From positions 153,909 through 217,908 of the forward strand of contig CALGSW010000016.1 of assembly GCA_937901965.1 (NCBI GenBank): a stretch of DNA of 64,000 nucleotides, in the 5' to 3' direction. The DNA comes from an uncultured Bacteroidota bacterium (GTDB lineage Bacteria > Bacteroidota > Bacteroidia > Bacteroidales > UBA932). A model generated the notes under the pieces. That model was not told the origin of the DNA and did not search any database. It was given only the letters and a program-made list of their open reading frames with translations. How positions within the stretch are numbered: the first letter of the stretch is position 1; each line of letters begins with the position of its first letter. Both the position numbers and the translations under genes were made by a program. Below, in pieces: positions 1 through 8,149 of the stretch.

Positions 1-943
1 CAAAGATGAAGTTATACCAGAAACCCATAGGATTTGTGAGCGTTGCGGCAATTCCGCGTGTTGCGTCAAAGCCTGCAAATATTAGCGGAAACATCATTAT
101 AGCCTGTGCAAAGATAATTGGCATAACGCCAGCCGCGTTTATCTTTAGTGGGATATATTGACGAACTCCGCCATATTGTTTGTTACCGATAATTCTTTTA
201 GCGTACTGAACAGGAATTTTTCTTGTTCCCTGTACAAGTGCAATAGTAGCTACAAATACAAAGAATAAGATAATGCCCTCAACAATAAGCATAAGAACAC
301 CGCCTCCGGCGCTCTGGCTTATTCTTGCACCGCCTTCTGCCACTAAAGCAAAAGGAAGACGGGCGATAATTCCCACCATGATGATTAGTGAAATACCATT
401 ACCTAAGCCGCGATCGGTAATGCGCTCACCCAGCCACATGATAAACATTGTTCCGCCAACCAGTACTACGGTTGCAAATACATTGAATGTAAACCCTTGA
501 AAGAGAAATGCAGATTCAGGAAGCTGCACATGGAGATTAGCCATGTAAGCAGGACCCTGAAGTGCAAGAATAACAATGGTAAGATACCTTGTCCACTGAT
601 TCATCTTTCTTCTTCCACTCTCCCCCTCTCTCTGAAGCCTCTGGAAATATGGAATCATAATTCCAAGAAGCTGTATCACGATAGATGCAGATATATAAGG
701 CATTACCCCCAACGCAAAGATGGAGGCATTACCGAATGCACCGCCCGAGAACATGTTAAGAAGTCCGAGCAATCCCTCAGATGCCTGATTCTGCAACTGA
801 TCCAGTTGTGTAGGATCTATCCCCGGAAGCACAACATAGCTACCCAGGCGATAAACCAACAACAGCAGTATAGTATAGACTATCCTCTTGCGAAGTTCCT
901 CTATCTTGAAAATGTTCTTTATCGTTTCAATAAGTTTTTTCAT
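1..943 (-). CDS. secY: Protein translocase subunit SecY (partial, C-terminus beyond window)
   Basis: This is the central channel subunit of the Sec translocon in the inner membrane, which passes unfolded proteins to the periplasm or into the membrane. Translation of the minus strand gives about 314 residues without a stop, beginning MKKLIETIKNIFKIEELRKR. It includes the family segments SGGAFGNASIFALGVMPYIS and GERITDRGLGNGISLI and a run of hydrophobic helices. The family is usually about 440 residues, so roughly the last 130 lie outside the window. It starts 8 bp after the rplO stop, as in most spc operons, and is presumably co-transcribed with the ribosomal genes. The family assignment is secure. 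Confidence 0.97.
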   Translation of the reverse strand, partial: MKKLIETIKNIFKIEELRKRIVYTILLLLVYRLGSYVVLPGIDPTQLDQLQNQASEGLLGLLNMFSGGAFGNASIFALGVMPYISASIVIQLLGIMIPYFQRLQREGESGRRKMNQWTRYLTIVILALQGPAYMANLHVQLPESAFLFQGFTFNVFATVVLVGGTMFIMWLGERITDRGLGNGISLIIMVGIIARLPFALVAEGGARISQSAGGGVLMLIVEGIILFFVFVATIALVQGTRKIPVQYAKRIIGNKQYGGVRQYIPLKINAAGVMPIIFAQAIMMFPLIFAGFDATRGIAATLTNPMGFWYNFIF

Positions 944-951
944 GGGCTTCG

Positions 952-1398
952 TTAGATTTTTGTAGCCTTACCCTGCTGTGCCTCAATCTGTGCTATGGCC
1001 GATTTTGAAAATGCGTGTGCTGTAACATCAAGTTTTGCGGTAAGATTACCATTTCCAAGGATCTTAACCTTGTCATTCTTTGAAATCAGACCAAACTGAG
1101 CAAGAACATCAAGGTTAATTACCTCAACACCTCTTTTTTCGTTTAGCTCCTGAAGTGTAGAAAGGTTGATTGCCTTAAACTCCACTCTGTTGATGTTATT
1201 GAATCCAAATTTTGGAAGTCTTCTCTGGAGTGGCATCTGCCCTCCTTCAAAACCCGGCTTACGAGAGTAACCGGAACGAGACTGAGCACCTTTGTGACCA
1301 CGTGTAGATGTTCCACCATGACCCGAACCTTCGCCCCTGCCTATCCTCTTTTCTCTGCCTGTGGCTCCTGTAGCTGGTTTTAGATTATTTAATTTCAT
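952..1398 (-). CDS. rplO: 50S ribosomal protein L15
   Basis: L15 is a late-assembling protein of the large ribosomal subunit. The protein begins MKLNNLKPATGATGREKRIG and carries the glycine/arginine-rich N-terminal segment GRGEGSGHGGTSTRGHKGAQ typical of L15, followed by a globular C-terminal domain. A frame 11 codons longer exists, but it overlaps the end of rpmD and adds residues unlike any L15, so the internal ATG giving 148 residues is preferred. It lies between rpmD and secY in the standard spc order. Confidence 0.96.
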   Translation of the reverse strand: MKLNNLKPATGATGREKRIGRGEGSGHGGTSTRGHKGAQSRSGYSRKPGFEGGQMPLQRRLPKFGFNNINRVEFKAINLSTLQELNEKRGVEVINLDVLAQFGLISKNDKVKILGNGNLTAKLDVTAHAFSKSAIAQIEAQQGKATKI

Positions 1399-1414
1399 TG
1401 TCAATGCTCTCCTA

Positions 1415-1597
1415 TTAGTTAATTTCTTCAACCTTTACAAGATGTAATACTTTATCTATCATACCCTTGGTTACAGGATTACTCTCTACCTCCACTACCT
1501 GGTGGATTTTGCGTATTCCAAGTGAGGCCAGGGTTGCCTGCTGTCTTTCTGTAGCGCGAGCGCTGCTTTTGACCTGAGTGATTCTTACTTTTGTCAT
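1415..1597 (-). CDS. rpmD: 50S ribosomal protein L30
   Basis: L30 is a small large-subunit protein found in most but not all bacteria. The 60-residue product (MTKVRITQVKSSARATERQQ at the start) has the usual length. It contains the typical LGIRKIHQVVEVES segment. It sits between rpsE (11 bp upstream) and rplO, its expected place in the spc operon, and has no promoter of its own. Confidence 0.96.
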   Translation of the reverse strand: MTKVRITQVKSSARATERQQATLASLGIRKIHQVVEVESNPVTKGMIDKVLHLVKVEEIN

Positions 1598-1608
1598 CTT
1601 CTTTCCTC

Positions 1609-2127
1609 CTAGCCTTTAAAAACTTTATTCATTGGGACACCGCGAAGACCTGCCACAGTGTAAGCATCTCTCATTTCCAGAAGAGCAGCAACTGTAGCCT
1701 TCACAAGGTTGTGAGGGTTTGAAGAGCCCTTGGATTTAGCAAGAACATCATGGATACCTACCGATTCAAAAACAGCACGCATCGCACCCCCTGCCTTTAC
1801 TCCTGTACCTTCAGCAGCCGGTTTCATAAATACCTTTGCACCACCGAATTTTGCCTCCTGCTCATGTGGAATTGTCTTTTTGTTAAGAGGAATCTTAACC
1901 AGATTCTTCTTGGCATCCTCAATTCCCTTAGAGATGGCTGTTGTTACCTCATTTGCCTTTCCCAGGCCATAGCCTACAACACCCTTCTCGTCACCAACCA
2001 CAACAATGGCTGCGAAGCTGAAGTGGCGACCACCCTTGGTTACCTTGGTAACCCTTTTAACTGCAACCAATCTGTCCTTAAGTTCAAGATCAGTTGTTTT
2101 AACTTTCTTTACGTTTATATTTGCCAT
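1609..2127 (-). CDS. rpsE: 30S ribosomal protein S5
   Basis: S5 helps decoding accuracy and assembly of the small subunit. The 172-residue protein has the N-terminal double-stranded RNA-binding-like domain ([20 protein letters not shown] and [14 protein letters not shown]), then the C-terminal domain with [19 protein letters not shown]. Length and order (rplR-rpsE-rpmD) are standard. The gap to rplR is 9 bp, so it depends on read-through from upstream. Confidence 0.97.
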   Translation of the reverse strand: MANINVKKVKTTDLELKDRLVAVKRVTKVTKGGRHFSFAAIVVVGDEKGVVGYGLGKANEVTTAISKGIEDAKKNLVKIPLNKKTIPHEQEAKFGGAKVFMKPAAEGTGVKAGGAMRAVFESVGIHDVLAKSKGSSNPHNLVKATVAALLEMRDAYTVAGLRGVPMNKVFKG

Positions 2128-2136
2128 AGTCAGTTA

Positions 2137-2499
2137 CTAGAATTTAAGACCACCTTCGCGGGCGGCTTCTGCCAAACTTTTAACTCTTCCGTGATATAGG
2201 TAACCTCCGCGATCGAAAGAGACCTCATTAATACCTTTTTCAATAGCGCGCTGTGCGGCAAGTTTGCCCACAAGTTTCGCAACCTCTACTCCGGATTTAC
2301 CTTTGCACTCCTCAACGATAGCTTTGTCTGCAGAGCTTGCGCTTGCAAGAGTCACACCGTTGACATCGTCAATAAGCTGAACATATATCTGCTTGTTGCT
2401 TCTGAATACGGCCAGTCTCGGCCTCTCAGCCACGCCGTTCACAACCTTGCGAATGCGGTGCTGTATCCTTTTTCTTCTTTCTATTTTATTTAAAGCCAT
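2137..2499 (-). CDS. rplR: 50S ribosomal protein L18
   Basis: L18 binds 5S rRNA and helps place it in the large subunit. The 120-residue product has the basic N-terminus ([20 protein letters not shown]), the [20 protein letters not shown] segment and the C-terminal [20 protein letters not shown] typical of the family. It lies between rplF and rpsE as expected. Confidence 0.97.
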   Translation of the reverse strand: MALNKIERRKRIQHRIRKVVNGVAERPRLAVFRSNKQIYVQLIDDVNGVTLASASSADKAIVEECKGKSGVEVAKLVGKLAAQRAIEKGINEVSFDRGGYLYHGRVKSLAEAAREGGLKF

Positions 2500-2516
2500 A
2501 TCTATTCTTCTCCTTA

Positions 2517-3077
2517 TTATTTAGCGCTGGCAGATTTACCTGCTTTACGACGAAGTTGTTCACCCACAAACTTAATACCTTTTCCTTTGTATGGTTCAGG
2601 TTTACGCAGCGAGCGTATTTTTGCAGCTACCATACCAAGGAGTTGCTTGTCATGGCTGGTAAGTGTTAGTACAGGGTTGGCACCTTTCTTTATAACCTCC
2701 GCACTGGCTTTAATTTCAGCAGGAACCATAAAGTGGATGTCGTGAGAGTAGCCAAGGCTCATCTCAATTACTTGTCCCTTTACTTCACAACGATAACCCA
2801 CACCCACAAACTCCTGTTTGATGGAGAAACCCTGAGATACACCTGTCACCATGTTCTGGATAAGTGCGCGGTAAAGACCATGCATTGAACGGTGACGTGG
2901 CTGATCCGTAGGACGAGTTACTTTTACAGTGCTCCCCTCAATCTCTACGGCTATGTCTGCGTCCACCTTCTGAACCAGCACACCCAGGGGGCCTTTAACC
3001 TTTACAACGTTACCCGGCTCTACCACAAGAGTAACTCCGGACGGAAGGTTTACAGGTAATTTTCCTATTCGTGACAT
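2517..3077 (-). CDS. rplF: 50S ribosomal protein L6
   Basis: L6 sits near the factor-binding site of the large subunit. The 186-residue protein shows the two repeated alpha/beta folds of the family. It begins [15 protein letters not shown] and has the C-terminal signature around [16 protein letters not shown], which matches the L6 signature region. The length is normal and it lies between rpsH and rplR. Confidence 0.97.
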   Translation of the reverse strand: MSRIGKLPVNLPSGVTLVVEPGNVVKVKGPLGVLVQKVDADIAVEIEGSTVKVTRPTDQPRHRSMHGLYRALIQNMVTGVSQGFSIKQEFVGVGYRCEVKGQVIEMSLGYSHDIHFMVPAEIKASAEVIKKGANPVLTLTSHDKQLLGMVAAKIRSLRKPEPYKGKGIKFVGEQLRRKAGKSASAK

Positions 3078-3108
3078 TATTAATAAATGGTTTTAATAAA
3101 TAATTCTT

Positions 3109-3504
3109 TTAATATACGTAGCAGATTACTTCTCCGCCAACATTAAGGTCTTTTGCCTCTTTATCGGTTATCAAACCTTTTGAGGTAGACAGAATGGCAA
3201 TACCCAGACCGTTCAGTACTCTTGGAAGTTTCTCAACACCCACATACCTTCTTAAGCCTGGTGAGCTTATTCTTGAAATCTTTTTGATAGCTGCTTTCTT
3301 AGTTTCAGGATGATACTTCAGTGCTATCTTAATAGTGTTGCTGGGAGTTCCCTCAATAAGCTTATAGCTCAGGATGTAACCCTTCTCATGAAGAATACGG
3401 GTAATCTCAAGCTTCATTTTTGAAGATGGAATCTCAACAATTTTGTGTCCTGCAAGATATGCATTTCTAACTCTTGTCAGGAAATCTGCAATTGGATCAG
3501 TCAT
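3109..3504 (-). CDS. rpsH: 30S ribosomal protein S8
   Basis: S8 is a primary 16S rRNA-binding protein; in Escherichia coli it also represses the spc operon by binding its mRNA. The 131-residue product begins MTDPIADFLTRVRNAYLAGH and has the C-terminal STSKGLITDKEAKDLNVGGE signature. Unlike its neighbours it is set apart from the gene before it (rpsN) by about 100 bp that hold two small hairpins, described separately. Whether S8 feedback control exists here is unknown. Confidence 0.97.
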   Translation of the reverse strand: MTDPIADFLTRVRNAYLAGHKIVEIPSSKMKLEITRILHEKGYILSYKLIEGTPSNTIKIALKYHPETKKAAIKKISRISSPGLRRYVGVEKLPRVLNGLGIAILSTSKGLITDKEAKDLNVGGEVICYVY

Positions 3505-3532
3505 TTTATTGTTTTTTACTTTGGTAAGTCGA

Positions 3533-3599
3533 CGTCAGTATGACGCCCGATATCCAATAATTATTAAATAAATATGTAAAGGCAACTATCAGTCGCCTT
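3533..3599 (-). promoter_or_regulatory. Two small stem-loops in the rpsN-rpsH spacer
   Basis: The roughly 100 bp between rpsN and rpsH is the longest gap inside this ribosomal cluster. It holds a hairpin at 3579-3599 whose RNA-sense strand reads AAGGCGAC TGATA GTTGCCTT, with one G-U pair that works only in the operon-sense RNA, and a second perfect 5-bp dyad, CGTCA/TGACG, at 3533-3545. Neither is followed by a clean U-run, so they are more likely processing or translation-control elements than terminators. The structures are seen; the function is inferred. Confidence 0.4.
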
Positions 3600-3606
3600 A
3601 AAATTT

Positions 3607-3876
3607 CTACCAGCTGGCTTTGCGAACGCCCGGTATGAGGCCTTTGCTTGCCATCTCACGGAACTGGATACGGCTGATACCGAAAACACGCATATAACCC
3701 TTTGGACGGCCTGTAAGTGAGCAGCGATTGTGCATACGTACCGGACTAGAGTTCTTTGGGAGCAAATCAAGAGCGGCATAATCACCGGCCTCTTTTAGTG
3801 CTTTGCGTTTTTCTGCATATTTGGCACATAGTTTAGCGCGTTTTACTTCGCGTGCCTTCATTGATTCTTTTGCCAT
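3607..3876 (-). CDS. rpsN: 30S ribosomal protein S14, zinc-independent long form
   Basis: S14 is needed for assembly of the 30S head. The 89-residue product begins [20 protein letters not shown] and ends with the typical [20 protein letters not shown] region. The zinc ribbon with two CxxC pairs found in short S14 is absent, with only isolated cysteines, so this is the long C-minus form. It follows rplE by 16 bp. Confidence 0.96.
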   Translation of the reverse strand: MAKESMKAREVKRAKLCAKYAEKRKALKEAGDYAALDLLPKNSSPVRMHNRCSLTGRPKGYMRVFGISRIQFREMASKGLIPGVRKASW

Positions 3877-3892
3877 TATCTATCTCTTTATA

Positions 3893-4540
3893 TTATTTCT
3901 TAATATTCTTGAAAGGCAGACCGAATTCACGTAGAAGAGCATAAGCCTCCTCGTCCTTGCTGGCAGTTGTAACAAAGGTAATCTCCATTCCGAGAATCTT
4001 TGTAACCTTGTCTATGTCAATTTCAGGATAGATGATCTGCTCTTTAATACCCAGTGTGTAGTTACCCTTTCCGTCAAACTTCTCGTTGATGCCCTTAAAG
4101 TCTCTGATACGAGGCAGTGATATTGCAACAAGTCTCTCAAGAAACTCATACATCTTTGCAGCGCGAAGCGTAACCTTAACTCCGATAGGCATACCCTTAC
4201 GTAGTTTAAAGTTGGAGATATCCTTGCGAGAATAGGTAAGAACAGCTTTCTGACCTGTAATGATTGTAAGCTCTTGCTGAGCGATTTCAACGAGTTTCTT
4301 GTCTGCAGTTGCAGAACCTACTCCCTGATTGATAGTTATCTTTGTTAGTTTTGGAACCTGCATTACTGAAGTGTATCCAAACTCCTTCATGAGCTTTGCG
4401 GTAATCTCTTCCTTGAATCTCTTCTGCAGAGTAGGAACATAACCCTTGGCCACAACTTGAGCGCCCTCAACTTTTGCAGCTTTATCAGCCTTTCCTTTAG
4501 ATGCAGCCTTAGGTGCTGCGTTTGGTTTTGTAGTTGCCAT
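3893..4540 (-). CDS. rplE: 50S ribosomal protein L5 with N-terminal extension
   Basis: L5 contacts 5S rRNA and the P-site tRNA in the central protuberance. The core starts near residue 33 ([20 protein letters not shown]) and matches the family through to the C-terminus ([23 protein letters not shown] end). Ahead of it are about 32 low-complexity Lys/Ala residues, so the protein is 215 residues against a usual 180 or so. The long start is supported by a good Shine-Dalgarno 8 bp upstream, by the TAATG overlap with rplX, and by the lack of another Met before the core. The extension could be an unstructured rRNA-contacting tail. Confidence 0.96.
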   Translation of the reverse strand: MATTKPNAAPKAASKGKADKAAKVEGAQVVAKGYVPTLQKRFKEEITAKLMKEFGYTSVMQVPKLTKITINQGVGSATADKKLVEIAQQELTIITGQKAVLTYSRKDISNFKLRKGMPIGVKVTLRAAKMYEFLERLVAISLPRIRDFKGINEKFDGKGNYTLGIKEQIIYPEIDIDKVTKILGMEITFVTTASKDEEAYALLREFGLPFKNIKK

Positions 4541-4863
4541 TATTTAATCTCCTCTCCAGATTTTTTCGCGTAACGAACTAGTTTTCCCTTATCATTCAAT
4601 CTGCGACCGATGCGTGTTGCACCACCCTTAACAGGATCAACTACCTGCAGGTTTGAGATGTGAACGCCAGCCTCTTGCTTGATAATTCCACCCTGAGGGT
4701 TTTTAGCGTTAGGCTTGGTATGTTTGCTTACCATGTTGATTCCCTCAACAATGGCGCGATTTTTCTCAGTAATTACCTCGAGAACCTTGCCTGTCTTTCC
4801 GCGGTCATCTCCGGCATTTACGTAGACTGTATCGCCTTTCTTAATATGTAGTTTCTTATTCAT
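4540..4863 (-). CDS. rplX: 50S ribosomal protein L24
   Basis: L24 starts assembly of the large subunit by binding the 5' part of 23S rRNA. The 107-residue product begins [20 protein letters not shown], the KOW-motif start expected of L24, and contains [20 protein letters not shown]. Its stop codon shares one base with the rplE start, which suggests translational coupling. Confidence 0.97.
   Translation of the reverse strand: MNKKLHIKKGDTVYVNAGDDRGKTGKVLEVITEKNRAIVEGINMVSKHTKPNAKNPQGGIIKQEAGVHISNLQVVDPVKGGATRIGRRLNDKGKLVRYAKKSGEEIK
4549..4557 (-). promoter_or_regulatory. Strong Shine-Dalgarno that fixes the rplE start
   Basis: The minus strand reads GGAGAGGAG eight bases before the rplE ATG, inside the last codons of rplX. 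Clear Shine-Dalgarno sequences are uncommon in Bacteroidetes. This one supports the upstream start and hence the unusual N-terminal extension of L5. Confidence 0.6.
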
Positions 4864-4881
4864 ACTATTAATACCATTTAA

Positions 4882-5247
4882 TTATAACACCTCAGGTGCC
4901 AATGATACAATCTTCATGTAATTTTCGCGAAGTTCTCTTGCTACCGGGCCAAAGATACGGGTTCCCCTTACCTCTCCCTGATTATTGAGCAACACGCAAG
5001 CATTGTCATCAAAACGGATATATGAACCGTCCTGACGACGGATCTCCTTCTTAGTTCTTACTATCACTGCTTTTGAAACAGTTCCCTTTTTGGCATCGCC
5101 GCCAGGGATAGCACTCTTAACAGTAACAACAATTTTATCGCCAACTCCGGCATAACGGCGGCGGGTTCCCCCAAGCACACGGATACAAAGAACCTCCTTT
5201 GCACCGCTGTTGTCAGCCACCAATAATCTCGATTCTTGCTGTATCAT
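4882..5247 (-). CDS. rplN: 50S ribosomal protein L14
   Basis: L14 lies at the subunit interface and takes part in an intersubunit bridge. The 121-residue product begins [20 protein letters not shown] and carries the L14 signature around [16 protein letters not shown] and DDNACVLLN. Length and position between rpsQ and rplX are standard. Confidence 0.97.
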   Translation of the reverse strand: MIQQESRLLVADNSGAKEVLCIRVLGGTRRRYAGVGDKIVVTVKSAIPGGDAKKGTVSKAVIVRTKKEIRRQDGSYIRFDDNACVLLNNQGEVRGTRIFGPVARELRENYMKIVSLAPEVL

Positions 5248-5250
5248 AGC

Positions 5251-5505
5251 TTATTTAACTTTTTCTACAATTTCTACTAGTCTCCAGCGTTTGGTCTTAC
5301 TCAGCGGACGTGTTTCCATGATGCGGATGGTATCCCCTTCACTGCACTCATTTTTTTCGTCATGAGCAACAAACTTAGTGGTTTTATTTACGAACTTGCC
5401 GTACATAGGGTGTTTTACCTTTCTTTTAACAGCTACAACTACGGATTTATCCATCTTGTTGCTGACCACTACACCTATTCTTTCTTTGCGAAGATTTCTT
5501 TCCAT
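5251..5505 (-). CDS. rpsQ: 30S ribosomal protein S17
   Basis: S17 is a primary binder of the 5' domain of 16S rRNA. The 84-residue OB-fold protein contains [20 protein letters not shown] and the end [20 protein letters not shown], both characteristic. It is separated from rplN by 3 bp and from rpmC by 5 bp. Confidence 0.97.
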   Translation of the reverse strand: MERNLRKERIGVVVSNKMDKSVVVAVKRKVKHPMYGKFVNKTTKFVAHDEKNECSEGDTIRIMETRPLSKTKRWRLVEIVEKVK

Positions 5506-5510
5506 GTCTT

Positions 5511-5711
5511 CTATTTGCTCTGATTTGTTTCCTTCTGGCTCAATACAGTGAGCATTCTGGCAATATTTCTTCTTGCTTTCTTAATCTGAGATAAATCATC
5601 TAATGGAGAAATAGCATGATTCATCTTCATACGCACAAGGTTGGTCTTCTCAGACTCAATGCGCTCTCTAAGATCCTTTACGGACAACTCTAATATCTCT
5701 TGAGTTTTCAT
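5511..5711 (-). CDS. rpmC: 50S ribosomal protein L29
   Basis: L29 lies near the peptide exit tunnel, where it helps dock signal recognition particle and trigger factor. The 66-residue helical product begins [20 protein letters not shown] and ends with the conserved [19 protein letters not shown]. It is the second gene of this transcription unit, 19 bp after rplP. Confidence 0.96.
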   Translation of the reverse strand: MKTQEILELSVKDLRERIESEKTNLVRMKMNHAISPLDDLSQIKKARRNIARMLTVLSQKETNQSK

Positions 5712-5730
5712 CTTATCTCTTCATTAAATG

Positions 5731-6150
5731 TTATTCAGTGTAATCTCTGCGAACTACAAACTTGGTAACTACAGGCAGTTTCTGAGCACCCAGTCTGAGT
5801 GCCTCTTTAGCTATCTCGAGCGGAACACCTTCTGCTTCAATCAGGATTCTGCCAGGAGTGATAGGCGCCACGAATCCTTCAGGTGCACCCTTACCCTTAC
5901 CCATACGTACCTCTGCAGGTTTTTTGGTAAATGGTTTATCAGGGAATACACGAATCCAAATCTGTCCCTCACGTTTCATATAACGAACAACAGCCTGACG
6001 GGCAGCCTCTATCTGCTGACCTGTAAGCCAGCAAGACTCTGTTGTCTTAATCCCGAAAGATCCAAAAGAGAGTTGATTCCCTCTTTGTGCGATCCCCTTC
6101 ATACGGCCTTTCTGCTGCCTTCTGAATTTGGTTTTTTTTGGTTGTAACAT
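5731..6150 (-). CDS. rplP: 50S ribosomal protein L16
   Basis: L16 supports the A site of the peptidyl transferase centre. The 139-residue product begins [20 protein letters not shown] and includes the family segments [20 protein letters not shown] and [20 protein letters not shown]. It is the first gene of the ribosomal run here. Normally rpsC precedes it almost directly, but here a 234-bp spacer and an unrelated dipeptidase gene do, and a recognisable promoter lies in the spacer. Confidence 0.97.
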   Translation of the reverse strand: MLQPKKTKFRRQQKGRMKGIAQRGNQLSFGSFGIKTTESCWLTGQQIEAARQAVVRYMKREGQIWIRVFPDKPFTKKPAEVRMGKGKGAPEGFVAPITPGRILIEAEGVPLEIAKEALRLGAQKLPVVTKFVVRRDYTE

Positions 6151-6216
6151 TGTTTCTTTTACAGTTTAACGATAACGGTAAATATCTAATTGCGCTTTGG
6201 TCAACTTTATTTGCAT

Positions 6217-6266
6217 GCTAAAAAGCTGTAGGTCAATCTTTTGCCAATATTGAACACACTTTTAGC
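6217..6266 (-). promoter_or_regulatory. Possible structured 5' leader of the rplP operon
   Basis: Between the predicted start of transcription (near 6268) and rplP there is an untranslated leader of about 115 nt. In the RNA sense its first bases, GCTAAAAG (6259-6266), can pair with CTTTTTAGC (6217-6225), closing a loop of about 33 nt with one bulge. Ribosomal operons often have autoregulatory leaders, so this is a plausible site, but only the pairing potential is seen. Confidence 0.3.
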
Positions 6267-6272
6267 GGGTTG

Positions 6273-6302
6273 CAAATATACACAAAAAATCAAATGTGCA
6301 AA
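6273..6302 (-). promoter_or_regulatory. Promoter of the rplP-led ribosomal operon
   Basis: On the minus strand TATATTTG (6273-6280) matches the Bacteroidetes -7 consensus TAnnTTTG exactly, and TTTG at 6299-6302 is an 18-bp-spaced -33 element. Upstream are two A-tracts within GTGTAAAAAAA repeats (6311-6325 and 6335-6349), which look like an UP element. The spacer 6151-6384 holds no recognisable rpsC remnant. Confidence 0.65.
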
Positions 6303-6384
6303 AGAATGTTGACTTTTTTTACACATTTTGGACAGATTTTTTTTACACCAAAAAAATTGATTTTCAGCAAGAGATGCGATTCAA

Positions 6385-7452
6385 TCATTTCTGAATTCTT
6401 CGCAAAAAATCAAGCAAATTCTCCCCCCAAAACCTGGACAACTGATATTCGGTATAACCCCTTCTCATCAACTCAATTGTGATATTTTTCATTTTTGCCA
6501 CATTCTCAAGACCAACAACTCCGCCGCCGCCGTCAAAGTCGGTACCAATACCAACGTGTTCAATTCCGGCAATTTTTACTGCGTGATCTATGTGATCTGC
6601 AATATCCTTTACTGTAACCTCCTCTTTAGGTTTGTCTGACAGGAAGAACCTCCCTGTTGCTATCTGTATCAACCCCCCTTTATCAGCAATTGCTTTAATC
6701 TCATCATCCCTCAGGTTTCTGTTGTGATTCTTGATGCTCCACACTCCCGAATGAGTAGCAATAACAGGCTTAGAACTAACTTTAAGTACATCCTTTAATG
6801 TCTCAACAGATGCATGCGAAACGTCAATGGCAATACCCATTCTGTTCATCTCTTTAACAACCTCTTTTCCAAATGGGGAGAGCCCTCCGTGCCGGGCAGA
6901 TGTATCCATTGATGCATCGCAGATTTCATTGTTTTTATTATGACACAAGGTTATAGCCCTTACTCCGAGGTCATAAAAATGTTTTAGTGTAGACAGATCC
7001 TTTCCCAGAGGATAACCATTTTCAAGTGCGGGAACAACTGACAGATATCCCTCTTTTTTATTATTAATCAGCTCATCTGCTGTGTGTGCAATTCTTACCC
7101 TCTCCTGCCCTTTTGTATAGTTAATGAAGTTCACAAGCTCTCTTTCAGCACTCTCTTTTGCAGTGGCATGACCCTCTTCTGTTAGTGGCCCCTGACCAAT
7201 AAATATTGCAAAGAAGGCTGCATCCAGCCCCCCCTCTCTCATCATTGGAAAGGTAACCTGACCTTTTGTAACAGAGTGCCCTCTGTTTGGATTGTTCAGA
7301 TGAAGTGCAGTATCATTGTGTGTATCTATTGTAAAATACTTTTTATGAAATGAATCTGCAGCCTCTGCAAGCTCTTTATGGGTTTGGCTCCAAGCCTGAG
7401 AGTAATTTAGGGCAAAAAGGAGTGTGATAAGGTGTATTAAGGAGATCTTCAT
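6385..7452 (-). CDS. Membrane dipeptidase, peptidase family M19
   Basis: This is a zinc dipeptidase of the renal dipeptidase family, which cleaves dipeptides (in some members D-amino acid or beta-lactam-like substrates). A Sec signal, MKISLIHLITLLFALNYSQA, precedes the domain, so it acts in the periplasm. The metal-site motif FTIDTHNDT comes soon after the signal, and the family signature HVGIGTDFDGGGG is near residue 290. The length of 355 residues fits the family. The ATG at 7452 was chosen over one nine codons upstream because it places the signal peptide at the N-terminus. It lies where rpsC would be expected and is read towards rplP. Confidence 0.9.
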   Translation of the reverse strand: MKISLIHLITLLFALNYSQAWSQTHKELAEAADSFHKKYFTIDTHNDTALHLNNPNRGHSVTKGQVTFPMMREGGLDAAFFAIFIGQGPLTEEGHATAKESAERELVNFINYTKGQERVRIAHTADELINNKKEGYLSVVPALENGYPLGKDLSTLKHFYDLGVRAITLCHNKNNEICDASMDTSARHGGLSPFGKEVVKEMNRMGIAIDVSHASVETLKDVLKVSSKPVIATHSGVWSIKNHNRNLRDDEIKAIADKGGLIQIATGRFFLSDKPKEEVTVKDIADHIDHAVKIAGIEHVGIGTDFDGGGGVVGLENVAKMKNITIELMRRGYTEYQLSRFWGENLLDFLRRIQK

Positions 7453-7504
7453 GGCGTTAAATTTGCATATAAGTTTCAAAATTAAGAAAATTGAGATATC
7501 TGCA

Positions 7505-8149
7505 ATGAATCTTCATATAAGATATAAGGTTGTTTACGCATTTGCACTGAGTCTGGGAATGTTAATGTTCTCCGGCATTTCAGCAAAGGCCCAGGATAAT
7601 AAGAGAGGGTATGAAGTTGGTTACAAGATAGAGCAGGGTGACACAGTCTATCAGATTAGAATACGAGACACCTATCTTTTTAATTGGCCGGACAATAAAA
7701 GGAAGGGGAAAGAGTGGAGAGAGTTTTCAAGACTTGTTTACAATTTCAGAAAGGCTTACCCATATGCTCTTATAGCAAAGGAGAAGCTGATACTGGCCGA
7801 TTCTGTTCTCGCAAGCAGAAGGCTCACAGACAAAGCGAGAGAAAAATTTATCAAAGATTTTGAGAGACAACTCTTTGCCGAATTTGAGAAGCCACTGAGA
7901 AAAATGACAATATCCCAGGGCAAACTATTGTTAAAATTAGTTGACAGAGAAATTGGCCAGAGTTCGTTCCAATTGATTAAAGAGTATAAAGGCGGTTTCA
8001 ATGCAGTTTTCTGGCAGGGTATTGCAAAACTATTTGGCTCAGATTTAAAAAAACCATACGACAAGTATGGTGAGGATAAAATAACCGAGGAGTTGGTCCA
8101 AATGTACAATAACGGCACCTTTGATTACCTTTTTTACTCAATCTTTTAG
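7505..8149 (+). CDS. DUF4294 family protein, probably periplasmic
   Basis: The 214-residue product has a signal peptide (ALSLGMLMFSGISAKAQ) followed by a region typical of DUF4294: DTYLFNWPDNKRKGKEWREF and then VDREIGQSSFQLIKEYKGGF. This family is found in Bacteroidetes and has no known function. The start at 7505 is chosen because it gives a clean signal peptide and leaves room for the divergent dipeptidase gene. Its stop codon directly abuts the stop of the convergent lpxH gene, leaving no terminator between them. Confidence 0.8.
   Translation: MNLHIRYKVVYAFALSLGMLMFSGISAKAQDNKRGYEVGYKIEQGDTVYQIRIRDTYLFNWPDNKRKGKEWREFSRLVYNFRKAYPYALIAKEKLILADSVLASRRLTDKAREKFIKDFERQLFAEFEKPLRKMTISQGKLLLKLVDREIGQSSFQLIKEYKGGFNAVFWQGIAKLFGSDLKKPYDKYGEDKITEELVQMYNNGTFDYLFYSIF

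Noticed and set aside
5728..6147. 139-codon plus-strand frame opposite rplP, and similar frames opposite secY and rpsE
   Set aside because: They lie wholly inside well-identified ribosomal genes and secY on the other strand, and their translations look like no known protein.
6151..6384. Possible rpsC remnant upstream of rplP
   Set aside because: Translation of the minus strand gives early stops and no S3-like segment; the region is better explained as promoter and leader.
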